Shown one piece after another: positions 35,589 through 44,017 of a DNA stretch of 64,000 nucleotides. Within the stretch, counting starts at the first letter, position 1. Every line of letters begins with the position of its first letter. Source of the stretch: Gordonia heveisoli (lineage in GTDB: Bacteria > Actinomycetota > Actinomycetes > Mycobacteriales > Mycobacteriaceae); the NCBI RefSeq assembly GCF_030315745.1, contig NZ_JASXSH010000001.1:62001-126000 (forward strand). Direction: 5' to 3'. The position numbers and the translations under genes were made by a program. The notes beneath the pieces were generated by a model. That model worked only from the letters and a program-made list of their open reading frames with translations. It did not search any database and was not told the origin of the DNA.

Positions 35589-36359
35589 ATGACCATGACC
35601 GCTGACACCATCGTCGTCGAGACCCCCGACGGGCGGGCCGAAGCCTATGTGGCCCGGCCGGACTCACCCGACAGCGCCGATCTCCCCGGCGTCCTGTTCC
35701 TCACCGACGCGATCGGCCTGCGCCCCCAGACCCGCGCGATGGCCGACCGGATCGCCGGCTGGGGATATGTGGTGCTGGTGCCGAATCTCTTCTACCGGCA
35801 CGGCTCCGCCGCCGAGGTGGCCCCGGCACATGACCTGCTCCTGCCGGAGGACCGATCGGCCTTTTTCGCCGCCGCCAAACCACGCATGCGCGCCCTGGCC
35901 GACGACCGCGGTGCCGTCGACCTGGAGTGCTACCTCGATGCGCTGCACACGTTGCCGGGCGTCGACGCCGGGCCGGTCGGGATAACCGGCTACTGCATGG
36001 GTGGCCGGCTCGCGCTGCTGGCGGCGCGTACCCGCCCGGATGCGGTCGCGGCGGTCGGTGTCTTTCATGCGGGCGGACTGGTCACCGACGATCCGGGTAG
36101 CCCGCATCTGCATCTGTCCCCGATCACCGCCTTCGTCCTGGCCATCCACGCCGACCAGGACGCATCACTACCTGCGGTCGCGGTCGCACGTTTCGAGCAC
36201 GCACTGACGACAAGCGGGGTGACCCATCACGCGACTGTGTATCCAGGCGCCGCGCATGGGTACACCATGGCCGACACCGCGTCCTTTCACTACGAGGCGT
36301 CCGAACATCATTTCGCCGAGCTGGACGCTCTGTTCGATCGCACACTGCGGCACCATTGA
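35589..36359 (+). CDS. Dienelactone hydrolase family protein
   Basis: A 256-residue alpha/beta hydrolase. Its nucleophile is Cys in GYCMGGRLAL near residue 134, with Asp in HADQD and His in GAAHGYTM, the dienelactone-hydrolase triad. The N-terminal VETPDGRAEAYVARP is also typical. The enzyme opens lactones or cleaves esters in the cytosol; the specific substrate is unknown. ATG at 35589 or 35595. It starts 22 bases after ligD but is functionally unrelated, and a hairpin that spans its stop codon terminates the unit. Confidence 0.88.
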   Translation: MTMTADTIVVETPDGRAEAYVARPDSPDSADLPGVLFLTDAIGLRPQTRAMADRIAGWGYVVLVPNLFYRHGSAAEVAPAHDLLLPEDRSAFFAAAKPRMRALADDRGAVDLECYLDALHTLPGVDAGPVGITGYCMGGRLALLAARTRPDAVAAVGVFHAGGLVTDDPGSPHLHLSPITAFVLAIHADQDASLPAVAVARFEHALTTSGVTHHATVYPGAAHGYTMADTASFHYEASEHHFAELDALFDRTLRHH

Positions 36360-36369
36360 GGTGCCGCAG
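36345..36369 (+). terminator. Hairpin overlapping the stop codon of the dienelactone hydrolase gene
   Basis: CTGCGGCACC (36345-36354) and GGTGCCGCAG (36360-36369) are exact complements around ATTGA, which contains the TGA stop. Confidence 0.75.
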
Positions 36370-36452
36370 AACACGCCGGGAACCCCCTCACCTGACCGGC
36401 GAGGCCAGCCGAGACTAACCTCGGGTGTGTCCGTGATCGTTCAGGAGTCTCC

Positions 36453-37190
36453 GTGTTCGTAGTCGCCCACATCAGCGACCTGCATTTCAACGGCACGCGG
36501 TTCAACCGCAGCCGGATCGAGTCGACGCTGGACTACGTCAACTCCTGCGCCGACGGCATCGACGCCCTGCTGATCACCGGCGACATCACCGACGAGGGTC
36601 GTCCCAGTGAGTATGTCGAGGCCGCACGCGTCCTGCACAGTCCGCTGCCGATCCTGCTGACCGCAGGCAATCACGACGTGCGCGAGCCGCTGAGCGCAAC
36701 CCTGCTCGGTGCCGAGACCTCCGAACCGATCAACCAGTCACGGATGATCGCCGACGTGCTGTTCCTGGTAGTCGACTCATCGGTGCCCGGCCGCAACGAC
36801 GGCTTCCTCACCGACGACACGCTCGCGTGGATGTCCGCGGAGATCGCCGCACACCCGGCAGACACCGACGTCCTGGTGTCCTTCCACCACCCACCGGTGG
36901 TGCTGCACATGCCGTTCATGGATTCGATCCGCCAGACCGGCGAAGACCGGCTGGCCGCACTGGTGGACAAACATCCGAATATCGTCGGTTTCCTCTGCGG
37001 CCACGCTCACACGCCCGCCGTGACCACCTTCGCCGGCCGTCCGCTGTGTATCGCCCCCGGGGTCTCGTCGACGCTGAATCTCCCGTTCGAGGGGACCGAC
37101 GTCGTCAACACCGGTCAGCCACCGGGCATCGCCTTCCACATTCTCGACCAGGGCAAGCTGGTCACCCACTTCCGATCGGTACCCCAATAG
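36453..37190 (+). CDS. Metallophosphoesterase, cyclic-nucleotide phosphodiesterase type
   Basis: A 245-residue calcineurin-like phosphoesterase with all five metal motifs: ISDLHFNG, ITGDITDEG, AGNHDVR, SFHHPP and CGHAHTP. This is the class III cyclic-nucleotide phosphodiesterase pattern (CpdA, Rv0805). It probably hydrolyses cAMP, which fits the adenylate cyclase at 11.6 kb and many more cyclases in such genomes, though Rv0805-type enzymes also act on other phosphoesters. GTG at 36453 is preceded by a weak AGGAGT ribosome-binding site. Confidence 0.9.
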   Translation: MFVVAHISDLHFNGTRFNRSRIESTLDYVNSCADGIDALLITGDITDEGRPSEYVEAARVLHSPLPILLTAGNHDVREPLSATLLGAETSEPINQSRMIADVLFLVVDSSVPGRNDGFLTDDTLAWMSAEIAAHPADTDVLVSFHHPPVVLHMPFMDSIRQTGEDRLAALVDKHPNIVGFLCGHAHTPAVTTFAGRPLCIAPGVSSTLNLPFEGTDVVNTGQPPGIAFHILDQGKLVTHFRSVPQ

Positions 37191-37247
37191 CGCTGTGCTC
37201 CAAGAGAAGCCGCACCCTTCGGCCCAATGGCGCGCCAGTGTGCCGAG

Positions 37248-37290
37248 GGGGCCGACACGCGCCGTCACGGTGACGGGACGTATCGGCCCC
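37248..37290. terminator. Terminator between convergent genes
   Basis: GGGGCCGA (37248-37255) pairs with TCGGCCCC (37283-37290), and a second small stem CGTCAC/GTGACG lies inside. It sits between the phosphodiesterase and the SulP-carbonic anhydrase gene. Confidence 0.6.
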
Positions 37291-37295
37291 ACACG

Positions 37296-39539
37296 TCAGC
37301 GGGACACCGGCTCGGTGGGCTGCTCGACCACTCGCCCAACCGGACGGATCGTGGTCGTCGTCACCTCGTATACGCGGGCGGTGACGATGTCGAAGAACAG
37401 TCCGACAATCCGCACACGCGCCTCGGCCGCGGCGGGACCGACGAGCCGATGGCGGCCGAGATACTCCACCTGCTTGGCCACGTTGACCACCGCCAGCTGA
37501 TCTACCCGACCGAAACCCAGTGCGGCAGCGGCGCGCCCGGCCGCATGCCCCTGCCTGAACGCGGCCAGCGAACCGACCCCGTGGCGCAGCCAGTTGCCGA
37601 CGGCACCGTCGGGCAGACCGGCTTCCTCACTCGCGATCAGTGCGTTCATCGCCCCGCAGGACGAGTGGCCACAGATCACGATCGAACCGACGCCGAGTTC
37701 GGTGAGCGCGTATTCGATTGCCGCATCTACGGATTCCTCACCCGACTCGACGGCCGGTACCAGGTTCCCGACGTTGCGCACGGTGAACAGGTCACCCGGT
37801 CCGCTTGCCGTGATCACATTCGGCAGGAGTCGGGAATCTGCGCAGGTCAGGAACAGTGAGTCCGGATCCTGCCGTTCGGTGATATCAGCCATCGTCGCCG
37901 CGAGCGCGTCGGCATGTTCGGCATGATAGGCGTCCACGCCGCCGATGATCGAGCGCAACGACGCCGGATGCCGGTGCACATCGGCGGATTCGGCTCGGGA
38001 TGAATGACGCCACGGCGTCAGCCCGACCAGCCCGGTGGTGTGCCTGCGCGGAGGACGCCGCGGAGCGTCCGCCAATCGCGCCTTTCCCTTCTCGACGACC
38101 AGCACCGTGCCGCCTCCCGACTCGTGTGCCCACCGGAAGTCCTCGAGCATCTCCGACGATGCGTGATCGAGGAAGTCGGTATCGAGTTCGAGGGTTAAGT
38201 GGGCCGCCTCGGGGACCCGCCCCAACGCCTTGTTCAGTTTGGGTAGCGACAGGAAGCTCAACGATCCGCGGATGGTCACCCGCCATTGTCGAGAACCCTC
38301 GGTGCCCAACGGTTCCGACGTGATCTCGGCGCGCACCACCCGGGCGACCACCATCGCCACCGCGACAGCCAACCCGATGGCGACCCCCTCCAGCAGATTG
38401 AGGAAGACCACCGCGGTGACGGTCACCGCATAGACCCACACATCACCGGTTCGCAACGCGCTCCGCATATGTGCGAGCTTGACCAGTTGCATCCCGATGA
38501 CGACGAGCAGACCGGCCAGCGCCGCCCGTGGAATCTGTTCGACCAGCCCGGTCAGCACCACCGCGAACAACAGCACCCAGACGCCGTGCAGAATCGCCGA
38601 TGCTCGGGTACGCGCCCCGGACGCCACATTGGTCGAACTACGCACGATGACGCCGGTCACCGGCAGTCCGCCCAGCATCCCGGACGCGACATTGGCGCTG
38701 CCCTGGCCGATGAGCTCACGATTCAGGTCGCTGCGCGGGCCGGTGTGCATCTTGTCCACCGCGACAGCCGACAGCAGCGACTCGACGCTGGCGATCAGGG
38801 CGACGGTCAGTACACCCATTGCGAAGGCGGCCCAATTCCCGGATGGCAGTTCCGGTAAGGCCAGGGCCTCGAAGAAGTTGCCGTCGATGGTGATCCGCTC
38901 GACGTCGAGCCGCAGAAGCAGCGTCATCGCGGTGGCCGCGACGATCGCGGCCAGCGGGCCCGGCACCTTACGTACCGATGCCGGCAGCGACGGCCAGAGC
39001 AGCATCACGGCCACGACCAGTCCCCCGACGAGAGCTTCGGACCATCCGATGTCGGCGAGTTGATTGGGTAGACCGACCAGGTTCTGCCAGGCGCTACTCG
39101 CCGAGTCGCCACCGAGCAGAACATGAATCTGTTGAAGCGCGATGGTGATGCCGATCCCGGCCAGCATCGCGTGCACCACAACGGGCGCAATCGCGAGCGC
39201 TGCGGTGGCCACCCGGCTCAGCCCGAATCCGATCTGTAGCACGCCGGCGCCGACGGTGATCGCACATGTTGTCAGCCAACCGAATTCGGCCACGAGCTCG
39301 GCGACCACGACCGTCAGACCGGCTGCCGGCCCCGATACCTGCAACGGACTGCCGCCCATCGCTCCGGCGACGATCCCACCGACGACCGCGGCGATGAGGC
39401 CGGCCAGTACCGGCGCACCCGACGCGATCGCGATACCCAATGACAATGGCAGGGCGACCAGAAAGACCACGAGTGAAGCCGGCAGATCGTAGCGCAGCGT
39501 CTCGCGGAAGTTCAGGGGCCCGACTCCCCTTTTCTCCAT
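37296..39539 (-). CDS. SulP-family anion transporter fused to beta-carbonic anhydrase
   Basis: A 747-residue fusion like M. tuberculosis Rv3273. Residues 1-400 are the SulP membrane domain (FRETLRYDLPASLVVFLVAL, MGGSPLQVSGPAAGLTVVV, TGVIVRSSTNVASGARTR). Residues about 420-520 are a STAS domain. Residues about 545-747 are a beta-carbonic anhydrase with zinc ligands in LTCADSRLLP and CGHSSCGAMNAL, and GDLFTVRNVGN. It probably imports bicarbonate or another anion and interconverts it with CO2 at the inner face. The start at 39539 (MEKRGVGPLNF) is preferred to a further upstream one. It is a lone gene. Confidence 0.93.
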   Translation of the reverse strand: MEKRGVGPLNFRETLRYDLPASLVVFLVALPLSLGIAIASGAPVLAGLIAAVVGGIVAGAMGGSPLQVSGPAAGLTVVVAELVAEFGWLTTCAITVGAGVLQIGFGLSRVATAALAIAPVVVHAMLAGIGITIALQQIHVLLGGDSASSAWQNLVGLPNQLADIGWSEALVGGLVVAVMLLWPSLPASVRKVPGPLAAIVAATAMTLLLRLDVERITIDGNFFEALALPELPSGNWAAFAMGVLTVALIASVESLLSAVAVDKMHTGPRSDLNRELIGQGSANVASGMLGGLPVTGVIVRSSTNVASGARTRASAILHGVWVLLFAVVLTGLVEQIPRAALAGLLVVIGMQLVKLAHMRSALRTGDVWVYAVTVTAVVFLNLLEGVAIGLAVAVAMVVARVVRAEITSEPLGTEGSRQWRVTIRGSLSFLSLPKLNKALGRVPEAAHLTLELDTDFLDHASSEMLEDFRWAHESGGGTVLVVEKGKARLADAPRRPPRRHTTGLVGLTPWRHSSRAESADVHRHPASLRSIIGGVDAYHAEHADALAATMADITERQDPDSLFLTCADSRLLPNVITASGPGDLFTVRNVGNLVPAVESGEESVDAAIEYALTELGVGSIVICGHSSCGAMNALIASEEAGLPDGAVGNWLRHGVGSLAAFRQGHAAGRAAAALGFGRVDQLAVVNVAKQVEYLGRHRLVGPAAAEARVRIVGLFFDIVTARVYEVTTTTIRPVGRVVEQPTEPVSR

Positions 39540-39763
39540 GACCCAACCGTACGGGCGTTTCGTTAACGCGAGAAGAACAGACAAATCGGACAGGGTGTGA
39601 GATATGTTTCACCCCTCCCCGAGACCTCGCATGCGCCACACCCACGAATCGACCCGACCTGGCCGCAAATCCTCAACACCGCCAATCCCCAACCTCGACA
39701 GAGCTTTACGTAGCCTCAGTAGCGAACCCATCGCGCGAATCGCACTGACGCTAAGGTTGGTCG

Positions 39764-40681
39764 GTGACCATGCGCGCTGACGATTTCGTCGACGAGTCCC
39801 TGCTACCGCATATCGATCAGGCACGCGCCTTCTACGCGACACGGCCCACAATGCGCGGACCGCAGAGCTTTGCGGAGTTGTTGGAAGTCCGGGCACAACG
39901 CGCAACTCGTATCGCCTCGCACGACCCCCATGCCGTGACCGGCATGGCCGAGGTGGATGGGCACGCGGTGCCTATCCGCATCCTGACGCCACGGGCCAAC
40001 CGTCCACGCGGCGTCTACCTCGATCTCCACGGCGGCGGCTTCTACGTAGGCGCCGCAGCCGACGGCGATGATGGCGCGCGAGCGCTCGCCGAGGTACATC
40101 AACTCGTCGTGGTCGGCGTCGACTACCGGCTGGCTCCCGAACATCCGTGGCCGGCCGCGACTGAGGACTGCGCGACGGTCGCTCGATGGCTACTCGGCCA
40201 TGCGCAGGCGCGCTTCGGCTGTTCCCGCATCGTGGTCGGCGGCTCCTCGGCCGGCGCGACCCTCGCGATGACCACCCTCCTCCGCCTACGCGCGCGAGGT
40301 CTCACGGCCCAGATCGCCGGGGCAGCACTTCAGTTCGGCACCTATGACCTCAGTGGCACCACCCCCGCGGGCCGTCTGATCGCGGATGAGTATTTTCTCC
40401 AGGCATATCTCGGCGACACCGAGGATCGGACCGTCGCCGACATCTCCCCGGTCTTCGCGGAACTGAGCGGACTGCCACCGACCCTCCTGTCCGTCGGTGC
40501 GGACGATGTCCTACTGCAGGACAACCTCGCGATGGCAGAGCGACTGGCCGAGGCAGGCAATGACGTGACGATGCGCGTCTATCCGGCGTCGCCTCATGGT
40601 TTCACCGGTCATCCGACGGCGATGGCTGCCGCGGCGCGCCAGCACATCGAGGCATGGATCGGTGCGCGCATCGGCGACTGA
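39764..40681 (+). CDS. HSL-family alpha/beta hydrolase (esterase/lipase)
   Basis: A 305-residue esterase of the hormone-sensitive-lipase group. It has the oxyanion motif LHGGGFYVG near residue 88, the nucleophile elbow GGSSAGATLA near 163, Asp in VGADDVLL near 243 and His in SPHGFTGHP near 272. It probably hydrolyses acyl esters in the cytosol. GTG at 39764 or ATG at 39770. The 220 bases upstream hold no evident gene. It ends 17 bases before the convergent DUF218 gene. Confidence 0.88.
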   Translation: MTMRADDFVDESLLPHIDQARAFYATRPTMRGPQSFAELLEVRAQRATRIASHDPHAVTGMAEVDGHAVPIRILTPRANRPRGVYLDLHGGGFYVGAAADGDDGARALAEVHQLVVVGVDYRLAPEHPWPAATEDCATVARWLLGHAQARFGCSRIVVGGSSAGATLAMTTLLRLRARGLTAQIAGAALQFGTYDLSGTTPAGRLIADEYFLQAYLGDTEDRTVADISPVFAELSGLPPTLLSVGADDVLLQDNLAMAERLAEAGNDVTMRVYPASPHGFTGHPTAMAAAARQHIEAWIGARIGD

Positions 40682-40698
40682 GTGTCGCCCACGCCGGA

Positions 40699-41754
40699 TC
40701 AGTTCGACGATCCGGTTCCGAGAATTTCGATCAGCTTGCTGCCGATCTCCGGAATGAGACCCGGACCGGGATCGGGCAGATTCTGCGGCAGCGGTATCCC
40801 CGCTGTGCGGGTGGCCGGGATTCGTGCGGTCCTGGTCGCCTCCAGGCGAATCCCCGACTGACGCTCCTTCGGCAGTGGCGCGGCGTACTTCGACAGTTCG
40901 GTGGGTGTGGTCACCGTCTGCACCACCCGAAGGCCGGTGGCCGCGAAATCGGCTGCCGCGCGGCGGATGTGGTTGGGCGAGGTGACCAGGACGATGTCGC
41001 GGATGCCTCGGCCGGCGAGGATCGCGGCAGTGTTCTGCGCATTGGCCACCGTCGACCCCGACTTGTCCTCCACCAGGATCCGGCTGTCCGCGACGTCGTG
41101 TTCGACGAGCCACTTGCGCATCGCCGCGGCCTCGGTCACGCCCTTTTTCGGTGCCCCACCGGTGACGACGACCGGTGCCGCACTGGTCAACTCGGCCTGC
41201 GCGCGACCGGCCGTCACACGCCGGACCAGTTCGTTGGCCATCGTGCCGTTGCCGTTGAGCCCGTAACCGAGAACGACGATGGCGACGTTGCCCGACACCG
41301 CCTTCGGCGACACATCCGGTACGATCGCGGCCGCGTTCGCAACACCATCGACGATGTTGCGGGCCGTCGTCGCCAGTGCCGGATTCATCAACGACAGCCT
41401 GCGTAGCGCCGACCGACCGGTCGCCGCATCGCCGGCCTGATCCGCCCAGACCACCTGCAGGGCAAGGGCTTGCGCATCGGCCGGCGCCACGTCGATGGCC
41501 TTCTTGAGCGAGGCGAGGCCACCGGGTACGTCACCCGCCGCGAACTTCGCCTGCGCCTCGTTGTAGAGCGCCGTCGAATCGAGCGCATCGGCCGCGCGCA
41601 CGACATCCGGTCCGGCGGAGGTCAGCGCAGGCATGGTGCCGATGACACCGCCGCCGATCGCCGCGGCGCCGATGGTCGCGGCCGCCATCCACTTGAATCG
41701 CCTCACACGAGCCACAGGAGTCACTTGCGTAACAGTAGATTGTAATGACAACAC
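40699..41754 (-). CDS. DUF218 (ElyC/SanA/YdcF-type) membrane-anchored protein
   Basis: A 351-residue protein with one N-terminal membrane helix (RFKWMAAATIGAAAIGGGVI) and an extracytoplasmic part. Residues 55-135 resemble a tetratricopeptide-like helical stretch (LYNEAQAKFAAGDVPGGLAS). Residues 150-300 are a DUF218 domain with VVLGYGLNGNG, VTGGAP and TSPNHIRRA. DUF218 proteins are linked to envelope polymer metabolism but the reaction is unknown. The C-terminal 50 residues are Pro-rich. The start is uncertain: TTG at 41754, or a GTG about ten codons further in. Confidence 0.8.
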   Translation of the reverse strand: MLSLQSTVTQVTPVARVRRFKWMAAATIGAAAIGGGVIGTMPALTSAGPDVVRAADALDSTALYNEAQAKFAAGDVPGGLASLKKAIDVAPADAQALALQVVWADQAGDAATGRSALRRLSLMNPALATTARNIVDGVANAAAIVPDVSPKAVSGNVAIVVLGYGLNGNGTMANELVRRVTAGRAQAELTSAAPVVVTGGAPKKGVTEAAAMRKWLVEHDVADSRILVEDKSGSTVANAQNTAAILAGRGIRDIVLVTSPNHIRRAAADFAATGLRVVQTVTTPTELSKYAAPLPKERQSGIRLEATRTARIPATRTAGIPLPQNLPDPGPGLIPEIGSKLIEILGTGSSN

Positions 41755-41816
41755 CTCGGCCGCCGTCCGATTTCAACTACGTAACGTCGATTCGGATAAG
41801 CAGATTCGAGTCGCCC

Positions 41817-42380
41817 TCAGTCGGTGGACCGATGGCCCACGATGGCGTCGGCGATGTACGTGGCGAGTTGTGCGTGCGAGACATACTTCGCCGGGGACAG
41901 CATGTCGGCATAGACGGCACTCACCATGAATTCGACCGCGGTCTTCGAATCCGGTCTCAGCGTGGTCTCCAGCGGCGAGTCCTCGACGTAACCGAGCGCG
42001 CGAGCGGTGACGATGTCGACGAGCGTGACACCGTCCCCGCGGCGGATGAGCCACGGCAGCAGGAGGGCGCCGTCGATCTTGAGCGCGGACTGTAGCGCGT
42101 CGTTGCCCGCCAGATGGTGTAGCACCTCACGGACCAGCATCACCACCGTCTCATGCGGGTCGTCGGAGAAGCGGAGCCGTTCCAGCACAACACGTTCGAG
42201 GGCATCGAGCTCGTCGGCCACCAGCGCGTCGATCAGGTGCTGCCGGGACGAGAACCGGCGGTAGATGGTGGCCCGGCTGATGCCGGCCTCCTGCGCAACC
42301 CGGGCCAGGGTCAGCGCGCCGACACCGACCTTGCGAATGACCGCACGAGCGGCTGCAGCCAAGTCTTCATCGCGCGCCAT
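41817..42380 (-). CDS. TetR-family regulator of the divergent carotenoid oxygenase gene
   Basis: A 187-residue TetR repressor with the DNA-binding domain at residues 5-55 (GVGALTLARVAQEAGISRAT, IYRRFSSRQHLIDAL) and a helical ligand domain. It is divergent from the carotenoid oxygenase gene across 93 bases that contain a strong inverted repeat. That arrangement strongly suggests it represses both itself and the oxygenase gene and responds to a hydrophobic substrate. Confidence 0.9.
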   Translation of the reverse strand: MARDEDLAAAARAVIRKVGVGALTLARVAQEAGISRATIYRRFSSRQHLIDALVADELDALERVVLERLRFSDDPHETVVMLVREVLHHLAGNDALQSALKIDGALLLPWLIRRGDGVTLVDIVTARALGYVEDSPLETTLRPDSKTAVEFMVSAVYADMLSPAKYVSHAQLATYIADAIVGHRSTD

Positions 42381-42426
42381 GGAGGACAGATTATCGCGAG
42401 CGGACAGTCACTTCGCAGTGAGGCTA

Positions 42427-42455
42427 TTGAGACAATACTGCCTCTACTGTCTCAA
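42427..42455. promoter_or_regulatory. TetR operator between regulator and carotenoid oxygenase genes
   Basis: TTGAGACAATA and TACTGTCTCAA form 11-base arms with one mismatch around the spacer CTGCCTC. The palindrome lies 19 bases before the oxygenase ATG and 47 bases from the regulator ATG, placed to block both promoters. Confidence 0.75.
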
Positions 42456-42473
42456 CTGTGCGACAGTAGGGCG

Positions 42474-43916
42474 ATGAGCGTCGCAGAACAGTCAGCCTCG
42501 ACCGTCGCAGATACCGGCGGCGCGTCACCCTGGGATTCACAGCCGGAGGAGTACGACTACACCGTCGACGACATCGAGGGCGCCGTCCCCGACGGCCTCC
42601 GCGGCGTCCTGTATCGCATCGGTCCAGGACGATTCCACGTCGGCGGCCATCCGATCGGGCACATCTTCGATGGTGACGGCATGGTGTCGCGGATTGAGTT
42701 CACCGACGATTCGGTGACCTTCCGCAATCGCTACGTCCGCACCCGGAGTTACCTGAAGGCCAACGACACCGGCTGTCCGCCACGTGGATTCGGCACCCAA
42801 CGCGCGGGAGGAGCACTCGCCAACGCGCTCCGCTTCCCGGCGAACATGGCCAACACCAATGTGCTGGTCCACGCCGAGAAGCTCTACAGTCTCTGGGAGG
42901 GTGGCCGGCCGCATCGACTGGACGCGGCCACCCTGGCCACCGACGGACCCGAATCCTTCGGTGGCGCACTGAAACGACTCGGCGCGTTCTCCGCCCACCC
43001 GAAGACCGACCCGTCGACCGGCGACGTGTTCAACTTCGGTCTCGACTTCTTTCCCCGGCCGATGATCCGCTGCTACCGGCTCGACGCCCGGCGCACCCTG
43101 CACAGCGTCGCCACCTTCCCGCTCCCCCACCTCGGCTTCATCCACGATTTCGCGCTGACCACCGACCACATGGTGTTCGTCCTCGGACCGCTCGTCGTCC
43201 ACCGCCCCATTCCGGTCGCACTGGGGCTCAGGCCCTTTGACGATGCACTCACCTACCGCCCGGAGCTCGGCACGCGGATAGTCCTCGTCCCGCGCGATGG
43301 TCGTCCGCCGGTGACGCTGGAATACGACGCGCTGTTCCACTTCCACGTCACCAACGCCTACGAGCGCCCCGCGGACCGCGAGACCGTGGTCGAGATCGTC
43401 AAACACGATCCGAGCCGCGGCTGGCCGGCATGGAACAGGCATCTGCACGATTACCGGGACAATGCGGGTCCGGCCTTCGGCGGCACCCTGACACGGCTAC
43501 GGATCAACACCCGCACCGGACGGATCACCGAGGAACCACTCAACGATCGCGGGTGCGAGTTCCCGCAACTCGATCCCCGGCACGCCACCCGCGGACACGC
43601 GGTCACGTATCTCGCGGAGGCGTCCCGACCCGGCGGTGATCCGGATTCGATCGCCACCGTCGACCATCGCAGCGGCCGCATCAACCGCTACGTCGCGGCC
43701 GAAGGAGATACGATCTGCGAACCGCTGTTCGCGCCGGATCCGGAATCCGTCGACGAAGGTCGGGGCTGGTTGCTGTCCATCGAACACCAGTCACACCGGG
43801 CACGCTCACGGGTGATCGTGCTGCGCGCCGACGATCCGGCCGCCGGTCCGGTCGCGGTGGCGAACCTGCGCCACCATGTGCCGATGACCTTCCACGGCGC
43901 CTTCGCATCTCGCTGA
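42474..43916 (+). CDS. Carotenoid (apocarotenoid / stilbene) cleavage oxygenase
   Basis: A 480-residue member of the carotenoid cleavage oxygenase family, a seven-blade propeller with an Fe(II) centre. The four iron-binding histidines are visible in FSAHPKT, GFIHDFALT, FHFHVTNAY and, near the C-terminus, MTFHGAF. The N-terminal RVLYRIGPGRFHVGG-like region and FDGDGMV are also standard. It splits a double bond in a carotenoid, apocarotenoid or stilbene-like compound using O2. No carotenoid synthesis gene is nearby, so a catabolic role under TetR control fits better. Confidence 0.92.
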   Translation: MSVAEQSASTVADTGGASPWDSQPEEYDYTVDDIEGAVPDGLRGVLYRIGPGRFHVGGHPIGHIFDGDGMVSRIEFTDDSVTFRNRYVRTRSYLKANDTGCPPRGFGTQRAGGALANALRFPANMANTNVLVHAEKLYSLWEGGRPHRLDAATLATDGPESFGGALKRLGAFSAHPKTDPSTGDVFNFGLDFFPRPMIRCYRLDARRTLHSVATFPLPHLGFIHDFALTTDHMVFVLGPLVVHRPIPVALGLRPFDDALTYRPELGTRIVLVPRDGRPPVTLEYDALFHFHVTNAYERPADRETVVEIVKHDPSRGWPAWNRHLHDYRDNAGPAFGGTLTRLRINTRTGRITEEPLNDRGCEFPQLDPRHATRGHAVTYLAEASRPGGDPDSIATVDHRSGRINRYVAAEGDTICEPLFAPDPESVDEGRGWLLSIEHQSHRARSRVIVLRADDPAAGPVAVANLRHHVPMTFHGAFASR

Positions 43917-43960
43917 CCGCCACCACCCCGACGACGACTGCGGACCCCAACGACGACTGC

Positions 43961-43989
43961 GGGCCGCCGACCATGACGGTCGGCGGCCC
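43961..43989. terminator. Bidirectional terminator between oxygenase and pntB
   Basis: GGGCCGCCGACC (43961-43972) and GGTCGGCGGCCC (43978-43989) pair perfectly around ATGAC. The two convergent genes end on either side. Confidence 0.85.
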
Positions 43990-44017
43990 GAGTTGTCGTT
44001 ACCCGTGTGTTCCGCGA

